Assembly: GCA_964017185.1 (NCBI GenBank)
Contig: OZ024883.1
Location: 1,922,001-1,986,000, forward strand
Length of the DNA stretch: 64,000 nt
Origin: Rugalucina vietnamica
Lineage: Eukaryota > Mollusca > Bivalvia > Lucinida > Lucinidae
Direction: 5' to 3'
The notes beneath the pieces were generated by a model. The model did not search any database. It was not told the origin of the DNA and was given only the letters and a program-made list of their open reading frames with translations. Shown here one piece after another: positions 1-11,545 of this stretch; position 1 is the stretch's first letter; every line of letters starts with the position of its first letter. Position numbers and translations under genes: made by a program.

Positions 1-20
1 CAGCATAGTTATCAACCATG
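1..20 (-). mobile_element. Fragment of Penelope-like element ORF end
   Basis: These 20 bases match exactly the antisense of the reverse transcriptase ORF end found at 22137-22156. A match this long is unlikely by chance, so a copy of that element probably lies just left of the window and was cut by the LINE fragment that follows. Only the match itself is seen; the rest is inference. Confidence 0.5.
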
Positions 21-40
21 AAGTCGCACATAGGTTCTGT

Positions 41-1040
41 GTGAAATTCGCACAAGGTTTTCCGAAACTGACTAGAACTGATATTGCCCTGGGTATGTTA
101 GGCGTCTCATCACTCGAAACATATATAGATATGCGAAAACTCAACTTTCTGGGAATACTTTGTAGATCTAACCCAGTGTTCATTGTAAAATTACTGTTTA
201 TGATAAGATTATTTCAATATCAATGTAACTCTTCTAAAATCCACAGAGGATTCATTCCAGATATTGTGAGGATCTTACATAAGTATTCACTTTATACATA
301 CCTCACGGACTTTATATCAAGCGGTTACTTCCCAAATAAGCTACCGTGGAAAAACATATGTAAATCCGCGATATGGTTCAATGAAGAAAATCAGTGGAAA
401 ATTAGACTAAATGAATCAAATGACTTTTCCAGATTCCGTATAGTGCACAATAAACTGCAGCCATCAGTGTTTTGGCAGATTGCATATAAAAGACCATACT
501 CACGACGTGTTTGTCAGTTTATGGCTAAAATCGTGTCTCAGAAAATAACTGAGGAACATTGTTCAAACTGTGGAAATTTCACAAACGATATCCTGCTACA
601 CAGCACTTTTGAGTGCAATCATGCCATACAAGTGCACCTACGTAACAATTTCTGGTATACCTTACAAACAAACTTGGACGTTGTTACCTTCAACGCACTT
701 AATCAGTTACTCAATGATGACCTCCTCACTCTCATGCTTGGGTGCCAAGTTTTTGAAAATCTATTTAAAACAAACTCGGATTACTGTGATTTTATACTGC
801 TAAGTGCTTATTTCATAATGCAACTGTTGGCGTAGGCAGTTGGTTACAACGATCAGTGGACGATACCAAACAATATAACCAGCACCTTAATGTGCTGTAT
901 ATCTTGAGAAATACTATAGAGACTGTATTTGCGCAAGTTATGTATATTTGTCTGTATATTTGTAACTTAGATATTGTTATTGCATTTTATATGTCTTGAT
1001 CTGATATGCTGTAATCTTCATATAATGGAGGAAATAAAGA
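41..1040 (+). mobile_element. 5'-truncated non-LTR retrotransposon (LINE) 3' end
   Basis: An open frame of about 260 codons (41-835) resembles the C-terminal part of a non-LTR retrotransposon ORF2. Near residues 173-193 it has a C-x2-C-x9-H-x4-C zinc-knuckle-like motif, as seen behind the RT of several LINE clades. No RT catalytic box is present, so the copy is truncated at its 5' end. A 3' UTR of about 200 bases follows, with AATAAA at 1033-1038, and it runs directly into (AAT)n. Some LINE families end in or target such microsatellites. The clade is not assigned. Confidence 0.65.
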
Positions 1041-1066
1041 TTATAATAATAATAATAATAATCATA

Positions 1067-1099
<33 letters not shown>

Positions 1100-1323
1100 C
1101 ATAAATAATAATAATAATAATAATAATCATAAATAATAATAATGATAATAATAATAATAATAATAATCATAAATAATAATAATAATAATAATAATAATAT
1201 TAATAAAATAATAATAATCATAAATAATAATGATAATAATAATAATAATAATATTAATAATTATAATAATAATAATAATATTAATAATCATAAATAATAA
1301 TAATAATAATAATAATAATCATA

Positions 1324-1365
<42 letters not shown>

Positions 1366-1406
1366 CATAAATAATAATAATAATAATAATAATATTAATA
1401 ATCATA

Positions 1407-1452
<46 letters not shown>

Positions 1453-1716
1453 TTAATAATCATAAATAATAATAATAATAATAATAATATTAATAATCAT
1501 AAATAATAATAATAATAATAATAATATTAATAATCATAAATAATAATAATAATAATAATAATATTTATAATCATAAATAATAATAATAATAATAATAATA
1601 ATATTAATAATCATAAATAATAATAATAATAATAATAATAATATTAATAATCATAAATAATAATAATAATGATAATAATATTAATAATATTAAATAATAA
1701 TAATAATAATAATAAC

Positions 1717-1752
<36 letters not shown>

Positions 1753-1803
1753 CATAAATAATAATAATAATAATAATAATGATAATAATAATAATAATAA
1801 TCA
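1041..1803. repeat. (AAT)n microsatellite with regular TCATAAA interruptions
   Basis: About 760 bases of AAT/ATA triplets are interrupted again and again by TCATAAA and by ATATTAAT, giving a higher-order pattern. The right flank (from 1807) is the same sequence that follows short (AAT)n tracts next to the CTLD exons at 25575-25621 and 37037-37073. This is therefore a greatly expanded copy of that locus. An antisense poly-Ile/Tyr open frame here is not a gene. Confidence 0.95.
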
Positions 1804-1846
1804 TAATGAATTTATTACTGTTACTGTAATCTCAATTGTTTGAAAT

Positions 1847-2081
1847 GAGCCTCGACGCGAGAAATCCGGTCTTCGGGGTTTCCGACCAGGTCCGACACAA
1901 ACCGGCCTGTACAAGCTCAGAAAAGAGCTAGAAGCTTGAAATTTCGGATTTAAGTAGAAGAGGAATTGTACTATCCGAGTAGCGAAAACAAAGGCGCTGA
2001 TCAGCTTCGCGGTTACCGCGAAGCTGATCTGCGCCTTTGTTTTCGCCTAGGCAAAAATCCGGTTTTCTCACGATGCGGCTC
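1847..2081. mobile_element. MITE with AAAT target duplication
   Basis: This 235-bp insertion has imperfect terminal inverted repeats (GAGCC...CCGG at the left, CCGG...GGCTC at the right). It is flanked by AAAT on both sides (1843-1846 and 2082-2085). The paralogous loci near 25650 and 37110 show the uninterrupted empty site with a single AAAT. It carries a central hairpin of about 65 bases (1982-2046) with long GC-rich arms. No coding capacity is seen. Confidence 0.75.
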
Positions 2082-2282
2082 AAATTGCAGTATATTTATC
2101 TGGCTATCGTCGCCGGTTTATAAAGGGTCACTGATATGAGGGTTCAGTATTCGAAATTGCGCAATATGGCCCATACTACTTTGAACGTTTTCACTGCTTC
2201 CAAAGGATCAAACTTTTATATTTTATTCCCTAGTTGCGATATTAAATTTTGATGCGTCAAATAGCGATAACGCGTTCGAAGT
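2082..2282. repeat. Interspersed repeat shared by the three receptor loci
   Basis: The segment is nearly identical to 25657-25855 and 37113-37372. Diverged versions occur at 12795-12890 and 51470-51600, recognised by the words GAAATTGCGCAATATGG and CTGCTTCCAAAGGATC. It is therefore an older interspersed repeat sitting in the first intron of the receptor genes. Confidence 0.6.
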
Positions 2283-3346
2283 AATAGTTAGAGTATGGAG
2301 GTGAGGTCAATACGAAACTTATAGACCCGGGCACGTGAACTTAAAGCCGACCGAGCGCAGCGAGGGAGGCTTTAAGTTCACGTGCCCGGGTCTATAATTT
2401 TCGTATTGACCGATACTGACATACTCTAACTGACTTATATACTGGCTCCTTTGTTTCGCTATAACAAATGCTACACAGCGAGCCGATTGACCAAACATTG
2501 CGTAGTATGCTTAGACCAATTAAATTCTGTTAAAGCGTGTTTTCTCGCGACATGACTATTGGCCAAAACTCCCACGGACTGCGAACGAGAATTTCTTTCC
2601 TCGTGCAGCCATGTCCAAAAACAACTTTCACAGTAGCTTCCCCTTAAAACGTTGTCGAAGTTATTTATTGATCAAGATTTAATGCAAATAATTCAATACC
2701 ATTTAAGTATGAAGTTTGTTTATCTATATACTGTGCGTAAACTGATTTGAAAGTGTAGATCACTTCTACTTGGATCTGTCATAGGCGGAATCCCCATGCT
2801 GAAATGACAGAGGACCATTTACTGAATGCCCGGCTGTTTATAGGGGAAACAGCTGGTCAAAACTAACTTCGTTCAGTTTGTTCCTTCTTCCCTGGTTTCT
2901 CATTAACCTCACACTAACCCTAACCTTCTACACTACCAATGAAACCATGGGGCGAGGAATATTTTCACACAGAAATGTACGGTACGTTTGAAATACCGTT
3001 TTGGGGAAATTATGAAATAATACATATTTGCCTCATCTCAAAGAATTTCGGATACTCAGTAGGAAAACAATTTGTATTTACCTTTAGCATGATTTGCTGG
3101 GAAAACGTACAATCAGCATACGCATGACCACAGCGAAAGCATTTTGTGCGGTGCAGCTGAACCGTTACATAAACTTACTGTTGTGTCTAATATATAACAG
3201 CGTACATCTACGGGAGGTTTATAAGTTTCCCGCCAGATATTATCAACCGGTTGATAATAAAAAGCGCGAAACTTATCAACCTCCCTCCTAAACTTCCTTT
3301 GTTTAGCAGGTCAATACGTTTGTTATAGACCTGTTCGAAACATAAG
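2283..3346. mobile_element. 1.06-kb insertion with fold-back ends
   Basis: This segment is absent from the two paralogous copies, where TTCGAAGT joins TTACTAGC directly. It contains a strong fold-back at 2286-2431 and another at about 3211-3288. The ORFs inside are short and unrecognised. It is probably one or two nested non-autonomous elements. No clean target duplication was found. Confidence 0.5.
2286..2431. repeat. Fold-back palindrome of about 146 bp
   Basis: The outer arms AGTTAGAGTATG and CATACTCTAACT, and the inner arms around CCCGGGCACGTGAAC and its complement, pair across a short centre containing GAGCGCAGCGAG. The structure is nearly perfect over most of its length. Confidence 0.85.
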
Positions 3347-3490
3347 TTACTAGCAATATAAGTTTGCTGTGACCACTGATTAATTGGTCGGATGGTTTCA
3401 AAGGTTACTTACCAAGCACACAACGTCTATTAACACACATGCCTTTATCGATCTTTACGTTCAGGCACAATTCTACCAGATGGAATTAAT

Positions 3491-3830
3491 ATGGACCACG
3501 CAAAGCGGAAAAAAGACATCATCGATATTCTCAAGATGGAGTATTATCTTTTCTGGCAAAATAAAGTTGATGGAATATGGATAGGGCGATTACCCCTTGA
3601 AAACCCCAATAGAAAAATACCGCTTGTTCTTATAGAAGAAGTCAATGAGCATTTACAGGAGATGCCCAACACAGAGGTCATCAAAGAAAACAATAGTCCG
3701 TATTCCTCCTATGTCGTTGCGACAGAAAGACGAAACTAATTTGCATTGATTTGAGGGGAATATGCAACAAAACTATTAGAAATTGCTACGTCATATCGCG
3801 TTTTGAAGACTTGCAAATCTATGTTGCAAC
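3491..3830 (+). pseudogene. Degenerate Ty3/gypsy-like reverse transcriptase fragment
   Basis: Translation in two frames gives the start of a gypsy-type RT. First comes a stretch ending HLQEM...EVIKENNSPYSS (frame of 3491-3739). After a frameshift near 3735 there is ICIDLRG...SRFEDL. The remainder of pol is absent. Near-identical fragments lie at 37515-37845 and, shorter, at 25995-26150, so the fragment predates the local duplications. It is dead. Confidence 0.6.
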
Positions 3831-6070
3831 CAGAAATGTTACAATGTAACAAGTGTTACATTTTGGGCAAATTGTTACATTTCTGGTTTTCAACGTCGAC
3901 CAGAAATGTAACAATCATGTTACAATTGTTACATTTTGGGCAACGTCGACCAGAAATGTAACAATCATGTAACAAAAATTTTGTTACATTTTGGGTCGAT
4001 GAGTGGCATATTTTTGAAAAAAAAATGAATATTTAAACAAACACTTTAGCATCTATTATCCGTCAAAGACGATGAAGAGAAACACGTTTATCTTTCAATT
4101 TCTTCACTCAATCCACATTTTCAACAAACTATAATATTAAGACAATACTTTGAATTAAAACTTAGAAAATGACTTCCAAACGAGTACTATCCCCTACCAT
4201 CGCATGTCGAAACTTTTCCAGTTATATCCAAAACTGATGAAAGAATAAATCATTCTATCATTTTTTCTTATTCAAGACATTCGTGTTGTAACATTGTTAC
4301 AATTTAGGTTTTCCATATACAACCCAAAATGTAACAATGTTACAAAATCTAAACTTTCTCTTCCAAACTACCAGCGTTTCCTAACCCTTTTCCTTTGTAA
4401 AGTTTTGAAAAGAAAAGTAGCTACTTTGCTGGCTGCGGGGTACATCAGGATAACCAGTCAATAATCAGATATTGAATACCCAAGACTTAAATAGTACGTG
4501 ATTTTGGCCCCGGATTTTGGCCATTTGTTACCACTTGGGAAGGAAAAATCTATACATGTGTTTTGTCGATCAGCCTGATAAGTACGGATAATTTTTCAGT
4601 ATGATAGCTGTCTCATATCGATAGCTTTTGTCCTAAAAACTCGTATTTCGACATGTACCCAAGTTCGTCACTTTCAATTAAGACAATATGGTGTACCTAC
4701 GAAATCAGACATATCTTACATGTACAAGCTATTATCCTTAACATGTGAATATGGTACCAAGTTAAGATTTAGGCGCTGAACCTTTGTCTTGTTGTCATAC
4801 ACGTAAATCATCTAATTTGCATACTCATTAATATTTAAGAAAACTTAAAAAATAAGATGTAAACTATGGGAAAACGAAAATCTTCGTATGTTACTCATTT
4901 AATCAGTCCTATATTACCTACAGTTTATCATAGACAATGGAATATGGTAGGCCTACCAAATCAAGCGTGTGCTAGGAGCATTCATTTGGCGTATCACATG
5001 TTCAAATTAGTTCTAAAACGTGTGTAGGTGAGAATTGGGCGGAAAAGGCGAAATTAATTTCTAAGTACGCGAATTGCATACTATTTTTCACTGACACAGC
5101 CCTATATTCTGAAAATGGTTATGCGCATCATGCATGTCAGGACCCTTGTCGTACAATGAGTGAAGTGGGGGTGGGGGCCTCATTGCCTGTCAGTGTGGTA
5201 ATATAAGAGTTGAGGTCAAATTGGACAAAAACGACAAACATTTCAGAATTGTGGAATTTCATTTTTTTTTTTTGTTTTTCCCAAAACCAGCCCCTTATTT
5301 TGATGGTTTAATTATGTGTATCATGATACTACCCTTTTATTGCGAGCGTCAGCAAGGAAGCTACGAGTACCATTTTAACGCCTTTTGGTATGGCGCGAAC
5401 CCGCGATCTACCACTCTCGAAGCGGACGCTCTAACCACTGAGCTATCTTGCCATAATTTGTTTATTTGTGTATTGAATGGAGCATCTCCGTCAGTGTCCC
5501 AGCTTCATTGTATTCCTCTCGACGGAGACGCCATTGCACATGTACATATGCAGCGTAAACTTAGAGATGTCAATTAAACTTGGAAACTTGGAAAAGGAGT
5601 ACGAGCTTTCTTCTGTGACATCGAGTCTTGGCCTGGAGGTCTTAAAGGACGACGGAAGCCGCATCGACACCGGCGCATGCTGAACTGGTGAGCCAATAAA
5701 ACAACTACAACAAACTTTCCCCTACTTGCATGTTAATGATCATTTATACATGCTGAACTGGTGAGCCAATAAGACAACCCCCTACTCGCATGTTAATAAT
5801 CATTTATACATTGTAAGTACGTCTACAGTCAATCATATACGACTAAAACTGTTTATTTATTACAAAACAGCGTCGACAGCGACAAACTGCCAAAAATGTA
5901 ACTGTTGTTACATTGTTACATTTTGGGTCGATAGGTACTCTATCGACCCAAAATGTAAAAAAAAAATTGTAACATGATTGTTACATTTCTGGTCGACGTT
6001 GAAAACCAGAAATGTAACAATTTGCCCAAAAAGTAACAATTGCTACATTGTAACATTTCTGGTTGCAACA
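3822..6070. mobile_element. 2.25-kb terminal-inverted-repeat element
   Basis: The left end (3822-4000) and right end (5890-6070) are inverted copies for more than 100 bases, beginning TGTTGCAACCAGAAATG. Within each end the words CCAGAAATGTAACAAT and TTGTTACATTTTGGG repeat in both orientations. The paralogous locus at about 37845 lacks the insert but differs by about a dozen bases at the junction, so no exact target duplication can be named. No transposase ORF is visible. A SINE is nested inside. Confidence 0.7.
5262..5458 (-). repeat. tRNA-derived SINE nested in the TIR element
   Basis: On the minus strand, 5458-5386 looks like a tRNA, with an A-box region (TAGCTCAGTGGTTAGAG) and a B box (GGGTTCGCGCC). 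It is followed by a short unrelated body and an A-rich tail (T tract at about 5262-5273 on the plus strand). The weak anticodon stem and the fused tail show it is a SINE, not a tRNA gene. Confidence 0.65.
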
Positions 6071-6844
6071 GAGCTATGTAATTCTCGAAAATTGGTAATC
6101 GTAGTAGATGTTGGCAGGTGGAGATATTCGAGGCCGACAACGTAATAAAGCTGTCCCTGTTACTAACCTGGGAGTCATTTGTTGAAACATTATGCCCTGT
6201 CGACTCTGCAATGCACCATCCGGCTTCCAGGGACTAATGTTACGGTTTATACGAGATCTGAACCTCAGAGATTGTCTCTGCATAAAGTGGACAATAGCAA
6301 GCTTTCCAAAGATGACGCTTTAGACAGACAATGAGAAAACAAGGATAGACTCACAGAGAAATCACACACTAGGGCGCAACATCAAAGGGGAGTGTCAACA
6401 GTGTCACTTCAGAAAGTAAAAACATAAATTTTCTCCATTTCTCATTCCGTCTGTGTTGAAGTATCGGAACTACCTCTGGTCTCACATGAACTAGAGTAGT
6501 AACAACCAGAACAGGATGATGCGCTTAAAACTCAATATTGTGTCAAGGCACATGAGGAAGATGGACAAATAAAGAGAGTGAAACAACTGCTGGAACGAGT
6601 CCAGCTGCCAAAAACGGAGGTCAACTCTCGACATTGACATTTTCCAGAAACATCTTGAGAAGTCTTGTTTCCTTTACACAATTTGGTACAGAAATTGTTT
6701 CTTTGAAGATCAAGAGATACTATTTCCCCTTAATACAATACTCTATACGTGTCTCGGCGATTTTAGGATCCAGGGCAACAGATTTTATTTATATCGAATC
6801 TTATGCGCCAATCGAAAATGGGTGTAATATTTTCTTGAAAAAAA
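6071..6844. other. Noncoding intron-like copy, no gene seen
   Basis: This block is shared with 26150-26940 and 37855-38640. The short open frames in it are not conserved in length between copies. No exon with sensible splice sites was found. Confidence 0.5.
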
Positions 6845-6995
6845 GGTACAAGCAGGCAACGATCGGGAAAAGGCGCAATCAGAAAAAGATTCCAACTCCA
6901 AAAACCGAGGTGGGAAAAAACTAAATTAAAAATTATGTACTTATTCAATGAAAACATATCGAAAGCCGAATGAGCAGCTATTTTCCCAATTGGTG
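6845..6995 (-). mobile_element. Solo 3' end of the Penelope-like element
   Basis: It contains the words AAAAGGCGCAATCAGAAAAA and AAAACCGAGGTGGG, which form the 3' tail of the longer copy at 21456-23436. It is strongly 5'-truncated. Sister copies created by local duplication are at 26943-27062 and 38640-38790. Confidence 0.7.
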
Positions 6996-7149
6996 AAATT
7001 TGACTGATCCAGTGTTGGGTATGAAACATTATAATCATCACGTATCACTTCACTAGGTATGTACATATTTTCTATCTATCTTCTGATACTAAGTCGATCA
7101 ATTTCTGATCATCACCTCAGGTGTGGGGTGGGTGGCTAAATTTAGAATT

Positions 7150-8290
7150 TAGTAAAGGGAGAAAAACATTCGGGGTGGGCCATTAAAACTATTTACAAGA
7201 TATAGATAGAGGCATACTAAAACGCATGTCTCTGGGCTTATGATTAAATAGAAACCTTAAATTTCTCAATGGTCTTAGATGAGACCACTGAAGAAGGGAG
7301 ATTATTCCAAACGGAAATAGTTCTGGGGAAAATGAGTTTTTCAGGGCATCACTATAGGCAAATTGTCTTGTATACTGTGATTCATGCGATGCCCGAGTTC
7401 GCCTTAGGTTGGGTGCCGAGGTCAGGTATTTGACTTTATCAAGAGACACTGTACCGGAGTGTATCGTGTATCTCGTAGAAGAAGGGTAAGGAGGACCGCT
7501 CTCCGCGGGACTGCAGGGATGGCCACTCAAGCTCGTCAAGCATATCACCGACGCTACTGGAGTTCCTCCATCTCCTGCAGGTCCACCTGGCTGCAGTCTT
7601 CTGCACCTTCTCCACCTTAGTAGTCTGAGTTTCATTATAGGGATGCCAAATAGGAGCTGCATACTCAAGTTGAGGACGAACCAATGTTTTTTATGCAACT
7701 TCGTTTGTATGCCTAGGTGCCAATGCCAAATTGCGCCGAAGAAAGCCCAAAGTCTTAGTTGCCTTGCATGTAATTTCCGAAATATATTGACCCCAATCAA
7801 GGTTGTCTGTGATAGTTAAACCTAGGTATTTTGCGGACTGAACCTGTTCTAATGTTTGCTGGTGCAGTGTGTAGCTGAACTGTATATGATTGCTTGGGTG
7901 TAGCCGACTCATTGAATGACATTTGCTAACATTAAATTTCATTTGCCAATCCATTTCCCATTTGGCCAAGCTAGTCATGTCATCTTGCAAAATGTGACAA
8001 TCCAATGGAGACTTGATATTCCTGTACAAAACACAATCATTAGCAAATAGCCGAAAAGATGAACTGATATTATCCGGAAGATCATTGATGAAAATAAGAA
8101 ATAGGACCGGGACACCAGATAGAACCGGGACTGGATCTGAGGCTCGGCCATCTAATACCACTTTTTGAGAGCGCTCAGAGAGCCACGAGTCGATCCACTT
8201 ATGTGTAGATCCTCTAATCCCGTAGAAGTCAAGTTTGTATAATAACCTTTTATGTGGGACCTTGTCATACGTTTTTATTATATCGACCAT
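7150..8290 (-). pseudogene. Dead non-LTR retrotransposon RT (jockey-like), copy 1
   Basis: The minus strand encodes the second half of a jockey/CR1-like reverse transcriptase: KTYDKVPHKRLL, SGVP, LFLIFINDLPD, then a catalytic box reading FAND instead of FADD, and downstream AKYLGLTI and TCRRWRN. The residues normally found between SGVP and LFLIF are missing. The C-terminal part is split over several frames. The 5' end stops at (ATT)n. The sister copy at 38980-40097 keeps FADD but shares the same internal deletion. Confidence 0.8.
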
Positions 8291-8356
8291 TATTATTATT
8301 ATTATTATTATTATTTTTTTTTTTTTTTTTTTTTTTTTTTTGGGGGGGGGGGGGGA
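8291..8356. repeat. (ATT)n followed by T tract and G tract
   Basis: About ten ATT units, about two dozen T and about a dozen G follow each other at the truncated 5' end of the LINE. The sister copy at 40097-40139 is shorter. Confidence 0.9.
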
Positions 8357-8513
8357 GGATTACTAATTTACCAAGAACTTTATGTTGATAAAGTGCACTT
8401 GATACGCTTGAGTAGCCATATTCAGTCTTAATGTCGATTCTTTTCACTTGGCTACCAAACTTCTCACAATTGTTTTGTGATCTGAGGTCAAAAAAGAAAA
8501 AGAAAGTCCATAC

Positions 8514-8598
8514 CTGCAATCGCAACAACGTTTATCACCGTAATACACAAAGTGATTATTGTCAGTCCCTCGTAAGTTATGAATCGAAGATACGTCAT
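8514..8598 (-). CDS. Orphan leader-peptide exon of receptor gene 0
   Basis: ATG at 8598 begins MTYLRFITYEGL, followed by a hydrophobic run ending in VVAIA, then one base of the next codon and a GTATGG donor. The exon is 85 nt, phase 1, and identical in design to 27334-27418 and 40294-40378. The matching lectin exon should lie beyond the (AAT)n tract to the left. There the sequence is a LINE fragment instead, so the rest of gene 0 is either beyond the window or lost. Confidence 0.65.
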
Positions 8599-8599
8599 C

Positions 8600-10974
8600 T
8601 TTGTACAGTTTTGCGCCAAAATGAGCCGATTCACCAAATGTATGTGAATCACTTTTATTTCAAAGTCTTCTCTCTTTTCGGCAGGGTAATGTACACAGTG
8701 TAGCTGTTAACATGGCTTGACATTTCAAAAACCACATCTTAAAGACAAGGCACCTCAAAGATGGCCTACATTTTTACATACTGGTCAGCAATAATTTGCG
8801 ATGTTATGCTTTTGAATGGTTCCCGTGCTCGTTATTATTTCAAGAACCAGGGTGATAATACATTTATTGTATTCATAGGCCATAACCTTATTCAATTTGA
8901 TTTTGCTCTATAAAATTTATATCGTTTTTGCATTTCCACACAATTATGTCTTCATAATTACAATTTATAGCGGATACTACTTTTTATCCAAGGTTTCATT
9001 ATAATTTATCGTGATCTTTTACAGTCAATAAATAACCTCATGTACACGAGTTTTAAAAATGACAGCGGTAATGTTTTATTTTTTTTATTCAGTAAAGAAG
9101 ATGAGCAAACTTTTGAATGTTATTTTTGAGGGATTAAAACGACGAATTTAAAATAATTTTACTCTATTAGCTTTTATATCTCTTTAAATTGAATTGGGCA
9201 ACGAGCTCTGTTGGAAAGATAAAAAATAACGGTTTTCTGGAAAGAATATAATATAAAATATAAAGAAAACCCCTAAAATTACCATTTTACTCAAAAATCG
9301 TTTCAAGACTAGTTTTATCAAAGTGTTCATTGTTTCAATAGGAAAATAAAAATACTTTATGAACTTCGCTAAGCGACGCTTTCCTTTGCAATAAAACTAG
9401 CAACAATGTCAACATTTTCAAATTGATAGCATGAATCTTTTTTATCCTCAGTTCACGGTAATTAAACATGGGTTTCAATCTGCAATTCTGTAAAATGTGA
9501 ATATAAATATATATTTTGTGCGTTTGGATTAGAATCGCAGTGCAGTTTGTTTTAAGTACGGTATACAACACCTTTTTTTACTGCCCTTGATGAAAGAGAG
9601 TTATTCAAGGAGCATAAATTGTATCCGTGTTGGTGCAATACGAGCCAAACATCTTATATCCGTAGGGGGAATTAAAACGCCCCTAAATGATGTGGCCCCT
9701 GATAACTGGTGCCGTAACTTCCTCTGCACTCATACAACATACAACATTGATTTTTCTTTTGGGTGCGCCTACCTGTATTCTTGACCAGGTTTTCTAGTAT
9801 AATAACCCTTATCGGGAAGCTCGTTGGGAACGAGCTGCACATAGCCATCTATCTCCTTATGTGTGATGCAACATATTGTGTGATATCTTATGTAGATATT
9901 TCGTTTTCGTCTGGTGTCTAGGTTCGGACATTAGATTCATTTGATTTTATTCAATTTCAGACCTACAATTCTTCATTAGAACACAGTATATAAAACGGTA
10001 AAACTGAGTTAATAGATTTTAGTGACGATATAAACACGATTGTCCATACTATGTATCCTTGACACCATCCATGATAAATGTTAGCAATTTATCAATATTG
10101 ACATGAGTGGAAGGGTTATTTTAAACAGACATCTACTGTTTTTTTTAATCTGTCAATCAAATGATGATGTGCATTTATTGCTAACATACATCACAAATAC
10201 AAGGAATGACTCAATATAGTTCTTCTTTTAAAATTTTAAATAGCTTGGTTTAGAATTGGAAATGTAACTAGTTTTCGTGGGGCCCATTTCCTGGAAAATG
10301 GAATGCATTTGAATAAAAATTACACAAAGCCTACATGTCTAGGATATATAATCTGACAAATTAAGGATTATTTTGGGGTCATGGAAAAGTATTTCTCTGG
10401 GAAAAGTTAGTGTAAACATGTTTTTCTGGAAAATTCTCAAAGTGGGTAACTTGGGGCGGCTCGTGTGCGCTGATTGTTTGCTGAAAGATGACATGCATTT
10501 TGTTTCAGGTTCTTATATGATTGAAGTCAATGACTACATCTGGCTTATTTTTAAAAAAGCCTAAGAAAAATGGGTCCAACGATTTCAACCCGGAAGAAAC
10601 TGAAAAATTACTCACTTGCTCTGAGCTGACCACTTATTTCACAATTATGTATACACAAATCCATGTATTTGCAACATATTCAACAGCCACATGATAAAGC
10701 ATGCTAAAGAATGTAGCATTGTTGACAAAAATAAACAATTCTTTTTATACAGGTAAATCTTCAAACATGTATATACAGTGACCTTATATAAGTCCTTAAT
10801 AACTTTATTACATGTATGTTAATTTTGAATGTTGGCGCAGAGTTTAGCTATAAAAGTAGGTGGCTTTGAAAATGCATATGTATTTCAGGAAGACAAAATT
10901 TAGGTACTTACACTTACACGAAACTTTTTTGTTACGTGTCTACTTTTTTCAGTTTAGAAAAAATAATTAATTAT
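8600..10974. other. Duplicated 5' flank of receptor genes, no further gene seen
   Basis: It is nearly collinear with 27420-29807 and, interrupted by a 3.6-kb insertion, with 40380-41069 plus 44701-45284. Small open frames (for example 9587-9784 and 10373-10564) are broken by indels in the sister copy and are not considered genes. Confidence 0.5.
8950..9050 (-). promoter_or_regulatory. Conserved block upstream of leader exon 0
   Basis: This block lies about 350 bases upstream of the leader ATG. It is nearly identical at 27769-27870 and 40755-40875 and recognisable, though diverged, at 50737-50925 upstream of gene C at a similar distance (TTTTTATCCAAGGTTTC followed by ATTTATCG). Conservation at a fixed distance from four leader exons suggests promoter or 5' UTR sequence; function is inferred. 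Confidence 0.4.
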
Positions 10975-11245
10975 TACAGACGTATAGGTTTGAACTTCAA
11001 TATTAAGCGACAGCCTGCATGCTTAGTTTATAACCCAATTATGGTTGATAACATGCCGGTGAATCGGGCGTCAGACTCGACTCTATGATGGCCCCGACAT
11101 AAAGCTATTCATTTTAGTTGGTTTGGGCGGAGCTTCTTGTCTGTTCCTTGGCCACCGGGGTTTAACCTGTGTTTTTCTTTTGCTCCGGATTTCAGTAAGT
11201 TATTCGGCGCCCAGTGATCTCCATCGTCGGGCACACAGCTTGCAT
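10975..11245 (+). mobile_element. 5'-truncated Penelope-like element fragment
   Basis: The sequence matches the end of the RT ORF and start of the 3' UTR of the element at 21456-23436, here in plus orientation (ACGTATAGGTT start; GGGCGTCAGACTC; GATGGCCCCGACATAA). Sister copies occur at 29808-30180 and 45285-46040. Confidence 0.75.
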
Positions 11246-11545
11246 GGTAGAGTTTTGTCTAGAACCCAGGGCCTCCCGCATCGGAGTCCTGTAGTCTACC
11301 CCTACGGCACTGCACTTCCTTTTTTAAATTAAATGAAGTCAAATTGTATTGAGGCTTAATGTCCCAGTCAACATTGTTTCAGTCATGTCGGTACACAGCC
11401 AATTCTTCTACGGTTTAACCAGTACTGTAAGGAGTTAATGTGTTTTGCTCAAGGACACAACACGGTGACGCCTGTTGGGTCGAACCCAGGACCTCTCTAT
11501 TTGGAGTCCGACACTCTACCACTATGCCACCGGGCTCTGAAGTGA
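11246..11545 (-). repeat. Two adjacent tRNA-headed SINE copies
   Basis: On the minus strand, 11540-11470 has an A box (TGGCATAGTGGTAGAGTG) and B box (GGGTTCGACCC) and then a body containing CATGACTGAAAC and GTTGACTGGGACATTAAG. That body is related to the repeats at 23605, 34650 and 53965. A second, diverged tRNA-like head lies at 11325-11246. Neither looks like a functional tRNA. Confidence 0.65.

Noticed and set aside
1041-1803. CRISPR-like regular repeats
   Set aside because: There are no unique spacers of constant length; it is a triplet microsatellite in eukaryotic DNA. The same was decided for the arrays at 13795-14860 and 15602-16105.
1604-1804. Minus-strand poly-Ile/Tyr open frame
   Set aside because: It is a translation of the (AAT)n microsatellite.
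5386-5458. tRNA gene on the minus strand
   Set aside because: A and B boxes are present, but stems are weak and it is fused to a SINE body with an A tail. The same applies to the tRNA-like heads at 11246-11540 and 20305-20400.
9587-9784. 65-codon open frame
   Set aside because: A two-base difference in the duplicate near 28420 shifts the frame.
10373-10564. 63-codon open frame
   Set aside because: The duplicate at about 29210-29400 has an indel that changes the frame, so it is not maintained as coding.
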